Below are positions 26,040 through 35,410 of a stretch of DNA of 64,000 bases, in pieces. This DNA is from Vigna angularis (taxonomy: Eukaryota; Streptophyta; Magnoliopsida; Fabales; Fabaceae). The notes beneath the pieces are model-generated. The model saw only the letters and a program-made list of their open reading frames with translations, searched no databases and was not told the origin of the DNA. The translations under genes were made by a program, and so were the position numbers. The stretch spans positions 9,024,501 through 9,088,500 of the forward strand of contig NC_068980.1 of assembly GCF_016808095.1 (NCBI RefSeq), written 5' to 3'. Numbering within the stretch: the stretch's first letter is position 1; each line of letters opens with the position of its first letter.

Positions 26040-28184
26040 TGAGAACCAGAAAATGCACAAAAAGTTAAAGGGAAGGTAGTAGGACATGGAGAACGATGTA
26101 TGAAGGAGACACCTTGTGAATAATCGTCTCTTGTTGTTAGGAAAGAGAAACAATATTAAAGAATGAAAACGAAACTGATTCACGGAGATTAATTTTTCGT
26201 GTAGAGATCGAGTCAAACCTAATGCAGTAGTTTAGAAGCTTAGCTCTGATTTCTTGGATCACGCATGCTGTGTTAATTCCCACTCTGATTTTTCTTTTGG
26301 ACTCAAAATTATAATAATTATAAATAATCATTCTTAATGATACGTGATAAAATATTTAGACAGGGCAGACACAATTTTAATTTTAAGTAGGACATGGAGA
26401 GACAGAGACGAACCGGTGAATAGAAGAATGGTCTATTTGTTATGAAAACGAAAGAATATACATAAAGAATGAAAACGAAACGGCTCACATCAAATTTTAC
26501 AATTAAGAAATGAAATTTAACGTGGCTGCAATTATGGGAATACGTGCCCAAGCGTAAAGTAGCTTAAATGAATTGCAATTTGCAATTTGAGATCAAGTCA
26601 AACCTAATTAATACAATCCCGAAAGATTTTGTAAAAGGTGTAAAAACTTAATTTCTTTTTCGACCTACCTCTGTTTTGGCGTGCAGTTTTGGTTGATATT
26701 CAATTCATTTGGTGGATGTAGCAGCGAAGAAAAGAAGGTAGAAAACATAAATTATAAAAAAAGTGAATTCCTGTGTATGGTTTATGTGTAAAGAATTGTT
26801 GATTGATGTGTAAATGGTGGAAATAATTGATGATCAAATGATTATGTGTGTATAATGGCTGTTGAAGAATATACATCGTATGGACAAGCAACAGTTGTAA
26901 AATAGTGTTTGGCAGGCTGGCATATGTAGACACAACACGTGGGACAACATTAAGCACTTAATAATCACTTTGAAGACATTATTATGGATCATTCAGTGAG
27001 TATCATTGTCAGAAATACGGTGATGAGAAATCTGATTAAGTTATGCAGTCACTTCAACCATTTTAATACCCCCATTTCTATCTCTCAATGTTGTTTTCTT
27101 GTATCCCATAGTCAATATTCTACATCAATTCTTCTCGTTGATGAAGAAGCACAAGGCCAACTCCGTCGGAAACTGTTATACTGTTTTCTTTCTTTTTAAG
27201 AATTGTGTTCGTTAAGAATTGAGATAATGGATTTGCATTACAAACTTCATAAGCATCATGGTTATATAAATATGGTGTTAATTGTACTTTTACATTACAA
27301 CACAGCTGGCTGTGGACCACGTTGGGAATTTCTTAGCAGCTTTTGCTATTAAATATGCTGAACTTTGGGTCTTGTAGCATGGACTTAACTTAGCTTGAAG
27401 AACTTTGGAATAATAATTCTACTTACTACACTACTCATTTTGGTTAATTATAATAAAACGTGAAAGATTAATTTTTCAATTTCTTTGAAGATATGTTAAT
27501 TCAATTATTTTATACTTGAATTGACGAATTATAACCGTTAAGAGATGTAAATGTGAAGTTATCTCCGTCATTGGGATAAGCAAAGCACGAATTGAAAACT
27601 ATGAAGCTCCAACACGGTTTGGAGTTCACATTTCTCCGTCTCCGGATATGGATACAGTGTTGGGGCCTTTCTGTACTCTCCCAAGCCCTTATTCCTGTAC
27701 CTCCAAATTTTGAATTAATAACTTAAGATAGGATAAAAAAAATCACTTTTTTCTCTTTCCTATATAATTAACCTGATGTCGCACTCACGTTCATTTACTC
27801 TTGTTTGAATTTTTTTTTCAAAACTTAGTGTCCTTTTCCACTAACATTAAAACATACATATGACATGTTATGTTTTCAAAATGCATAATTCAATTTGTTC
27901 ATATTTTTACAAAAGAGTAAAGATCATAAAATACAAGTACGATGAAGGCAATAAGTTATGTTCACACATTTTTTCATGTTTTTATCATGGTTCAACAAGA
28001 TTAACTAATATTTTACTCTTAACTTTCATTGTGAAAACTACTTAGGATATGATAATATTAAGGAAATACAAAACTAATGACATTTATCAAAATCAATTAT
28101 TTGTGGTTAACAATGATTTATGGATTGCCCTCATATATCAGAAATAATCCTCTAATCCTTTCTAAAGTTTAACTGAAATTATTT
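26040..28184. other. Intergenic, upstream of the FLA gene
   Basis: AT-rich. The first part is the FLA promoter region. The short frames here show no recognisable domain. No paired repeat was found before the MULE remnant begins. Confidence 0.4.
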
Positions 28185-29570
28185 TTCGTTCAATGATTTA
28201 ACTCCATAAAGATGTGTCCAAAAGAGGTCACTTACCACTAGTGCTGCCAAAATAGGACACCCAACCCGACCCGGGTCAACCCATCATGGGTTAGTCACTT
28301 AGTGAATCAACCTAATCCAGCTCACTTATTAGCGAGACAATAAAATTTAAACTCAGTTGAGCCCACCATGGGTTTGTGGGTTAAACAAGTTGGCTCATTA
28401 GCTCACTTTATTATAAGTTTTTTTTTCAATTTGAAAAAAATAACAATTTTTTTAATTCAAATCTAAATAAAAGGTAAGGGTTTTAAATTATATTTATGAT
28501 CAATCAAACATAAGATTTCATTCACACCAAGATATCACAAAATCTCCTCAATAAAATTTTTAACGGCTTCATAGCGATTCAAATTTGTTTTTGCATAAAA
28601 ATTGAGTTATTTGTGGATTTTTCATTTTGCCTAATTATTCCATACAAAAATAATGTCACGTGAGCATTCGTTTCAATATTTTGTAAAATGATTAACCCAA
28701 CAAAAAGTACTTAATTGAAAAAATTAGATGGATTTGTGAGTCATCTGACTCACCACAGGTTCAACCTGGGTGAGTCGAGTTCTTAATGAGCCAGGTTCAA
28801 AATTGGCCCGTATCAAAATTTTAAATTTTTTTCCACCCAACTCGACCCAAAGTTGTGGTGGGCCACGTTGGCTTATGGGTTCCAACCCATTTTGATAACA
28901 CTATTTACCACCTCAGATTCGTCGACACATATACTCTAATGGATGTATTTATCACGATCCAACATCATCATCAGTTGTTGCAATTCAATTCTCGACCCTC
29001 TCAATGATCGTTTGTAAGCATAACTTGCATTATATATTTGCTTGATTGTTATCACATTACAATCATTATTTTGTTTAAGAGTTAATAGAATATTTATAGG
29101 CTTCATTTGATTGTTAGTCATATCAATAAGCAATGATTATTCAGTTAGATTTAACCTCCCAACAAAAGTGATCAACTAAACTTTGTGCCAAATCATGATA
29201 TTCATATATAACCTTTAATACCCAACACTCTCCCTTAAAATTTGGCTTGTCCCTTAATTTAAAAGGGCACTTGCATTTTCTTCTGTCCTATATACTCATT
29301 TAAACATCAAGTTTGTATTTCTTATACTTTTCACCCATTTCACATTCTAACAACACAAATGTCTTTCTCTTTGGTTGGCCAGTAACTTTATCAAATCTTA
29401 TAGTTCTGATAACATACCTAAGATCAAAAGTAATCTATCGAACATTCAAAGTCATCACATGTGGGAAAAATACGATCAATTATAAAATTATTTGTACAAT
29501 TTTCCTCGCATATTTCATTGATGAAAGAAGATAAATCTGACACAGCGTTAGAATCTACTTGTGAATCCAT
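28185..29570 (-). pseudogene. MULE (FAR1-related) transposase fragment, split by a hAT-like element
   Basis: On the minus strand, 29570-28904 reads as the N-terminal half of a plant MULE transposase through several frames: VTGQPKRKTFVLLECEMGEK and RRKCKCPFKLRDKP (the FAR1-type zinc-binding region, about 29230-29400), then PINILLTLKQ, TIKQIYNASYAYKRS and MLDRDKYIH (28936-29133). The frame continues DESEVV up to 28904, is cut by the 665-bp hAT-like element, and resumes below 28238 as VVSDLFWTHLYGVKSLN. The DDE catalytic part is missing and stops and frameshifts are present, so it is dead. No terminal inverted repeats of the MULE were found. Confidence 0.8.
28239..28903. mobile_element. Non-autonomous hAT-like element
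   Basis: The ends are imperfect inverted repeats: TAGTGCTGCCAAAATAGG on the left and TAGTGTTATCAAAATGGG on the complement of the right. An 8-bp target duplication flanks it, CTTACCAC (28231-28238) and TTTACCAC (28904-28911), one mismatch. Eight base pairs and a TAGTG..CAAAA terminus fit the hAT superfamily. The subterminal regions repeat ACCCA/TGGGTT motifs, likely transposase-binding sites. There is no coding region. The insertion interrupts a MULE transposase frame that resumes on the other side, which confirms both boundaries. Confidence 0.88.
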
Positions 29571-30058
29571 CAAAATGAAAAGATAGTCTTCGATCGTATA
29601 ATATAATCACCTATAACAACATCACCACCATTGAATACCTTACTTCTTCAATAATAATACGCTTCTCCTCACACCTCCAACTATTATCTGTGCACCTCCA
29701 TGTACATCATTCCACCCTTCAGTGAAAATGTTAAAAAAAATTAGGTAAGTAATAATTATTGCTTACCAAATCACATTTACTTCGACTTGTACATTTATTG
29801 TCATGGGTGCACCCGTAAGTTCACGACTTCCTCATTCTTCTTTTTTGGCTATTGTCTTTATGCTTCATCATTCTTCTTCTTCTTGTGTTGTAGTTGTGGT
29901 TTTCATTGTTGTGTAGTGGTTAGTTTTGTGTTACTTTTTTAACCAATCTTTCTCCATTGACGTTCAACTTCTTCTTCATTTCATCTCATTTAGGTATAAG
30001 TATTTTTGTTTGAAATTCTACATTTGTTTTGTTTGATATTTTTATTTTTTTCTTGCAC
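29571..30058. other. Spacer before the 30-bp repeat array
   Basis: Pyrimidine-rich sequence with no recognised gene. Confidence 0.35.
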
Positions 30059-30470
30059 TGGATTTCGAATTGTTGAGGACACAAACCAAATTTGGAAATC
30101 TACTTTAAAAATTTATTGTATTTCAAATTTAGATTTAGGAAATCACTGAATATCAAAATTTGATTAAAAAATTTATCAGATTTTAAAATTCGGTTTAGGA
30201 TGTCAACAAATTTTGAAATCTAGTTTAGGATGTCAACGGATTTTGGAATCCAGTTTAAGAAGTCACTCGATTTTAAAATTTGATTTAGAAAGTTGTTGAA
30301 TTTCGAAATTCAATTTGGAAAGAAATCTAAATGCGAAATCCAATTAAGGTAGCTATCGGATTTCAAAATCCAATTAAAAACGTTATTAAATTTTGAAATT
30401 CGATGAAGCTTTTAACCACTTTGAAATCTGATTACTGTATTGATCGAATTTTGAAATCCAGTTACTTTTT
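30059..30470 (+). repeat. 30-bp tandem array, about 14 diverged units
   Basis: Units of exactly 30 bp start at 30059, 30089, 30119, 30149, 30179, 30209, 30239, 30269, 30299, 30329, 30359 and 30389, with a 28-bp unit at 30419 and a partial one after. The consensus is close to GATTTTGAAATCCAGTTTAG plus GAAGTCATCG. Each unit has a small palindrome GGATTTNGAAATCC. In one plus-strand frame most units read as a ten-residue repeat near DFEIQFRKSL, broken by single-base stops at Gln and Arg codons. The function is unknown. Confidence 0.85.
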
Positions 30471-30659
30471 TTTAAAGTTTTTTTTTAATTTAACTTGTTT
30501 TTAACAATTTCTTAACATATTAGTATTAGTACATTGTTTTGGGTTGGACATGTTAGAAAGATATATTTATATTTTTTAAAATGTTGAAGATGACTTGATC
30601 TAGTCCGAAGACATATGTTTTGTACAAAAATCACGGAAATCTACAATTTATATGATTTC

Positions 30660-31045
30660 TACTTATAAAATTAGATTATAAACACATCATTAATAAAATA
30701 ATAATAATAATTAAATAAGAATGAAGTTATAAACATTACACTAATAAAAAAACAATAAAAAAATAAAAATGAGATTATCAACACCTCACCAATGAAATAA
30801 TAATAATAATAAATAAATGTAAATAAAGTTATAAACACCTCATTAAAAAATATAAAAATTATAACAAAAATAATAACAATATCAACACCTCACTAATAAA
30901 ATAAAAATAACAACAATAAATAAATAAAAATCAGATTATTAATACCTCACTAATAAAATAATAATAATAATAATAATAATACACAAATAAAATAAGATTG
31001 TAAACACATCATTAATAAAATACAAATAATATAAATAAATATTTA
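30660..31045. repeat. Degenerate AT-rich tandem repeat
   Basis: Several diverged units of about 55-80 bp share AACACCTCACTAATAAAATA followed by AATAAT trinucleotide runs. Boundaries are loose. Confidence 0.65.
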
Positions 31046-31155
31046 AATTGAATAAATAAACAAAATATATAAAATTATAAATGCGTAACTTTCTTTCCCT
31101 CAAATTAATGTCTAAGCTAAATTCTATTAAGTAGCTCCCAACTATTTTCAAATCT

Positions 31156-31708
31156 TAATAATAATTTCTTTATTTACAATTTTTTTTTTAAATGAAAATT
31201 CGTGTAATTAGAGAAAATATCTTTAGAATCTTTCTAATTAGAGGAGATATGTATACAATTTTTTTATTTTATTTTGTTTTCCTAGTTTCCCTATTTCTCG
31301 GATAATTAGATTATTACAAATAGAGTATATGAGAATGTATTAGATTATTACAAATAGAGGATATGAGAATGTATTTTTTATGATTGAGAATAATAAAATC
31401 AGTCTTATTTTCAACTTGGTATCAAGGCCATGGTTGGAATCTATCCTAGCGAGATCTATGAGAGCATTTTGTTCCACTCGTTGTCGGGTCATTATCCACC
31501 CATTAATTCTACACTCACGCTCGAGATGTTTATACCTCAGCGTGAATGGGGGTGTTGGAAGTCCCACATCGACTAGAGATAAGACCAAATTATAATATAT
31601 AAGTGGGTTGAAAACCCCATCTTACAAGCCAGTTTTGTGGGGTTGAGTTAGGCTTAAACCCACTTTCTAATAATAATTTCTTTATTTATAATTTTTTTTA
31701 AATGGAAA
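31156..31708 (+). mobile_element. LTR-element fragment between 40-bp direct repeats
   Basis: A primer-binding-site-like TTGGTATCAAGGCC (about 31417) follows an LTR-end-like region. A short non-coding stretch leads to the purine tract GAATGGGGGTG (about 31543-31553). Then comes TGTTGGAAGTCCCACATCGA, the start of a typical legume LTR, running to about 31667. A long 5' LTR copy of that sequence is not present upstream, so the element looks truncated or chimeric. Outside it, 31156-31197 and 31668-31708 are near-identical direct repeats of about 41 bp (TAATAATAATTTCTTTATTT then T-runs and AAATG). A 35-bp duplication also occurs at about 31305-31375. Confidence 0.6.
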
Positions 31709-31727
31709 CAATATGGAGGCATGGAAA

Positions 31728-32389
31728 TAGTGCTGGCAAAATGGGATGTAATCCGCGAGCTAACCCGGCCCACCACGGGTTTGAACTGGATTGGGTTTGA
31801 AAAAAATGTAATTTTTTTATGCAGGTTAGTTTTTCAACCAGACTCACTTAGAATCCGGGCTCACTCGGGTTGAACCATGGTGAGTCAATCCACCTAATTT
31901 AATTTAATTATTTATTATTTTGTGTTTCAATATTATTAGTTAGCAATTTTTTATTATATTGTAGATGAGATAAAAAAAGATGTTTCAAGAGAGAAAAATA
32001 TTATAGATTTATCTAGGCAAGACTCTAATATTATAGATGGACAAGTGATATAAATTTAAAAACTTATTTGTTCGCCTTTTGTGCTTGTTTTTAGATTACG
32101 CTTGGATTGTATGATATTTTTTTTATTTTGAATTGTCTTTGGAGTTTAACATTACTTTAGAGTGAAATTTATTTAGATTTGAATTAAAAAAATTTTAATA
32201 TTTTTTATTTAAAAAAACTTATAATTAAGAGAGTCACAACCTGTTTAACTCACCAACCTGTGATGAGTTAGATCGGGTTCACATTTTTTCAACTCGATAA
32301 TAAACGAGTTGGGTTGGATTAACTCACTAAATGATTAATCCATGGTAGGCTGGATTGGATCGAATCGGGTTAACTATTTTAACAACATA
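31728..32389. mobile_element. Second hAT-like element, inverted relative to the first
   Basis: 662 bp beginning TAGTGCTGGCAAAATGGG and ending (complement) TATGTTGTTAAAATAG. Its complement aligns along its length with the element at 28239-28903, for example AGTGAGTTAATCCAACCCA-like subterminal stretches, so the two are family members in opposite orientation. A target duplication is not clear here, which suggests greater age. Confidence 0.65.
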
Positions 32390-32465
32390 GAAAAAACAAA
32401 AAAATTCCATTCTTTTTTCCTCGAAGTATCGAGACTTATATTACTATCACATTAATATTTTAAAG

Positions 32466-32501
<36 letters not shown>

Positions 32502-33161
32502 CATGTTCATTCACATGCATTTTACTTTTCACAAATCATTATACTATATTATAAAATATGTATTCATTCTTCGTGGCCTAAAAATTTTAGTTATATGTTT
32601 CACTACTATTTTGTATTTTATATATTTTTAAAATTTGATAAAATTAATATTTAAAACTTATAATCACATTAACATGATACATTAATGTAACACTCCAAAT
32701 ATAAAAATTATGTTTCTTATTATATATATTAAATTATTTTTAAATTGCACTAATTTTTTAATTAAACTATACTAATTTTAAATCCAACTATACAAATTTT
32801 GATCCCAACAGTAATATTTTTGAATTAAAAAACTAAAAACAGTTTATTATAGCTTTAAATATAACAATGTAATCTCCTGTTTTATATGAAAGTGAATTTT
32901 AAATATTTTAAATATAATTTTAAAATGATTATAAATATTCTTTTAATTTTTAAATTTTAGAAAAGTTAAAAGTGTTTTTTAAAACAAAAATGTAAGAGTT
33001 AAATAAGTAAATTTCATTTATTTTAATTATTAAAAAAAATTAAACTTTTAAAAATGTTAGAAATATTTGAAAGATATTTATAATTTTTTAAATTAAATTT
33101 GTACTTTAAAATTTTAGATTAGTTATTTAAAAATTATTATAAATTCATTCTTAAAATAATA

Positions 33162-33201
<40 letters not shown>

Positions 33202-33552
33202 GTAATATTACAAAGACGGTCTGAGCATTGTTTGTCAATGGAAGTTCCATTTTTTTTGGTTGTGTTCTATTAAGGGATGAGAAGATACCTTCCACACACC
33301 CACATCCACTGCACCCACCCACCCGCGCACGCACACGTACGCACTTCCAGCAACTTGCTAGCAGTTTATAAGATTCTGTCAAGTGTTAAATCTTAGTGAG
33401 TTTCTCTCTGCACCTTCAAGCTTTCTAGCTACACCTCTTAGTGAGTTTCTCTCTGCCTAAATCTTATGGTAAGGGATTAGTTACAACAAAGTATTGATAT
33501 GGGCTGGGCAGGGCAGACGTGATATTGGGCTCATATTGGACCAGATGATTTA
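32390..33552. other. AT-rich spacer with microsatellites
   Basis: Contains (AT)n runs at 32466-32499 and 33166-33196. A 20-bp segment CTTAGTGAGTTTCTCTCTGC occurs twice at about 33392 and 33437. No gene is supported. Confidence 0.5.
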
Positions 33553-33561
33553 TTAGTAAGA

Positions 33562-34517
33562 CAGTTGCTCCCTCCACCACAACCAAATACTTTTTACACC
33601 ACTCCCATACTAATTTTGTCCTTCTCTAAAATGGATGTCAACATCCGTTTCACCTTCAACGGATGTTGACATCCGTTCGTTCACATATTTTATATATTAT
33701 TTTATTATTTTTATTAAAAAAAAAAAAAATTTCAATGTGGCGACATCCGTTAACGGATTGCCACATCCGTTTTAACATCCGTTTTAAAATTATTTTGATT
33801 ATTATTTAAATAATAATTATTTTATTAAATAAAATAAAATTAATTCATAAATAATTAAGTAATAATTTTAAATTAATTAAATAATATTTATATATAATTT
33901 AAAATATAATAAATTAAAAACTAAAAATTTAAAAAGAAAAAACTTCATAGATCTGTTTTAATAAATTTTTAAAAACTATTTTATTATTTAAATAATAATA
34001 CATAAATTAAATTAATAATAATTATTTTATTAAATAAAATAAAATTAATTTATAATTAATTAAATAAAAATTTTAAAAAAATTAAATAATATTTACATAT
34101 TAATTTAAAATATAATAAAATAAAAAACTAAAAACTTTAAAAAGAAAAAAACTTTACGAACATCACCACATCTGTTTTAATAAATTTTTAAAAAGTATTT
34201 TAATTATTATTTAAAATAATAATACATAAATTAAATTAATTATAATTATTTTATTAAATAAAGTAAAATTAATTTATAAATAATTAAGTAATAATTTAAA
34301 AAAAAATTAAATAATATTTATATATTAATTTAAAAACTTAAAAAAACTAAAAATTAAAAAAAAAAAAAAAACTAAACGGATGTGGTTGAAGAATTTTTTC
34401 TTCAACGGATATCGACATCCATTCAAGAGAAAAAGAGGAGATATAGGATATTTTAGAATATAAAGGATAGTTTTAGAATTTAAAAAAAGTTGTGGTGGTG
34501 TAGGGAGTAACCCTATG
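33562..34517. mobile_element. Non-autonomous Mutator-like element with internal triplication
   Basis: 956 bp with related inverted ends: CAGTTGCTCCCTCCACCACA on the left and CATAGGGTTACTCCCTACAC on the complement of the right. The flanks are a perfect 9-bp duplication TTAGTAAGA (33553-33561 and 34518-34526), as in Mutator-like elements. Subterminal regions carry palindromic GGATGTCAACATCCG and ACGGATGTTGACATCCGT motifs, with more ATCCGTT copies inside. The middle is three tandem, very AT-rich copies of about 215 bp (from about 33800, 34010 and 34235). There is no coding region. It ends about 160 bp before the start codon of the next gene, so it may lie in that gene's promoter. Confidence 0.82.
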
Positions 34518-34676
34518 TTAGTAAGAAATATAGTTAAGAGAGAAGGCCCAAATGTTTAAGGAGAAGAGAACCGGCTTTGGGAAAACATAACATGCATTTT
34601 CATTTCATTTTCATTTTCGTCTCTTGCATCTCGCGGAAGCCATTTTCGATCTGTTGTGCTCTGTGGAAGGCGGTGG

Positions 34677-35407
34677 ATGGCAAAAAACAACAAGTACGCC
34701 TCTATTAACTTCAACCACATCTACGAGAAATCCACAGCCACCAACCCTCATAATAGGAACCCTTCTCATTCCGTTTCTCCTTCCTCTTCCTCCTACTCCT
34801 CCGCCTCCTATTCTTCAGTCTCCGCCCCCAACAAAGCCCATGGCCGCATCCTCGTCTTGACCCGTCCCACACCCAAACCCCTCACGCCTCCCACCCCGCA
34901 ACCCCAACTCCACCACCAACCGCCACCCAATCCGATCCATCAAACCCAGGACCAGCCGGAACCGTCACCGGACGCGATCTCGCTCCGCCCACTCGGTCGA
35001 ACTGGCACCGCTTCCTCACTCTCGTCTCTCCCGGTTATCAACCACGACAACAAGGACATGCCCTCTCCGCCGCCCAAGTCCAACAAGTTCGTGCCGCCGC
35101 ACCTCCGGCCCGGGTTCGTGCCCAGGGAGGAGACCCCACCTGGGCCGGGCTCGCTTCGGCCCAACGGGCGGCCCAAGTCTGGGGGTGGGCATGAGAGGAT
35201 AAGAAGGGGTGGGCAGGATGCGGGGATCATGGGCCGCGGGAGTCGGCCCAATTCCAGTGGATGGTATGTTAACGTCGTTGCTTGTTTGTTCTTTTTTGTT
35301 CTTGTGGATGGTATGTTAACGTCGTTGCTTGTTTGTTCTTTTTTAATGAATTGTTTTGGGTTTGATCGTTGTCGTTTTGTGGTGGTAGGCATCACCAACA
35401 CCATTGA
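34677..35407 (+). CDS. Plant protein of unknown function, Pro/Ser-rich
   Basis: Exon 1 is 34677-35263; I propose exon 2 at 35389-35407, giving 201 residues. The start MAKNNKYASINFNHIYEK is chosen because it opens a dense, GC-richer coding stretch; an in-frame ATG lies at 34656. The body is low-complexity: Ser-rich (about 28-50), a conserved-looking HGRILVLTRPTPKP, Pro/Gln-rich, AISLRPLGRTG, KSNKFVPPHLRPGFVPREE, then Gly/Arg-rich. Such composition suggests a disordered nuclear or RNA-associated protein, but this is inference. The donor is G|GTATGT at 35264; joining to 35389 gives a short end WHHQHH and stop. The donor region is tandemly duplicated (47 bp), so splicing could vary. I do not recognise a named family. 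Confidence 0.65.
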
Positions 35408-35410
35408 CAA

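Noticed and set aside
34940..35410. 156-codon minus-strand frame
   Set aside because: Antisense shadow of the Pro/Arg-rich gene at 34677-35407.
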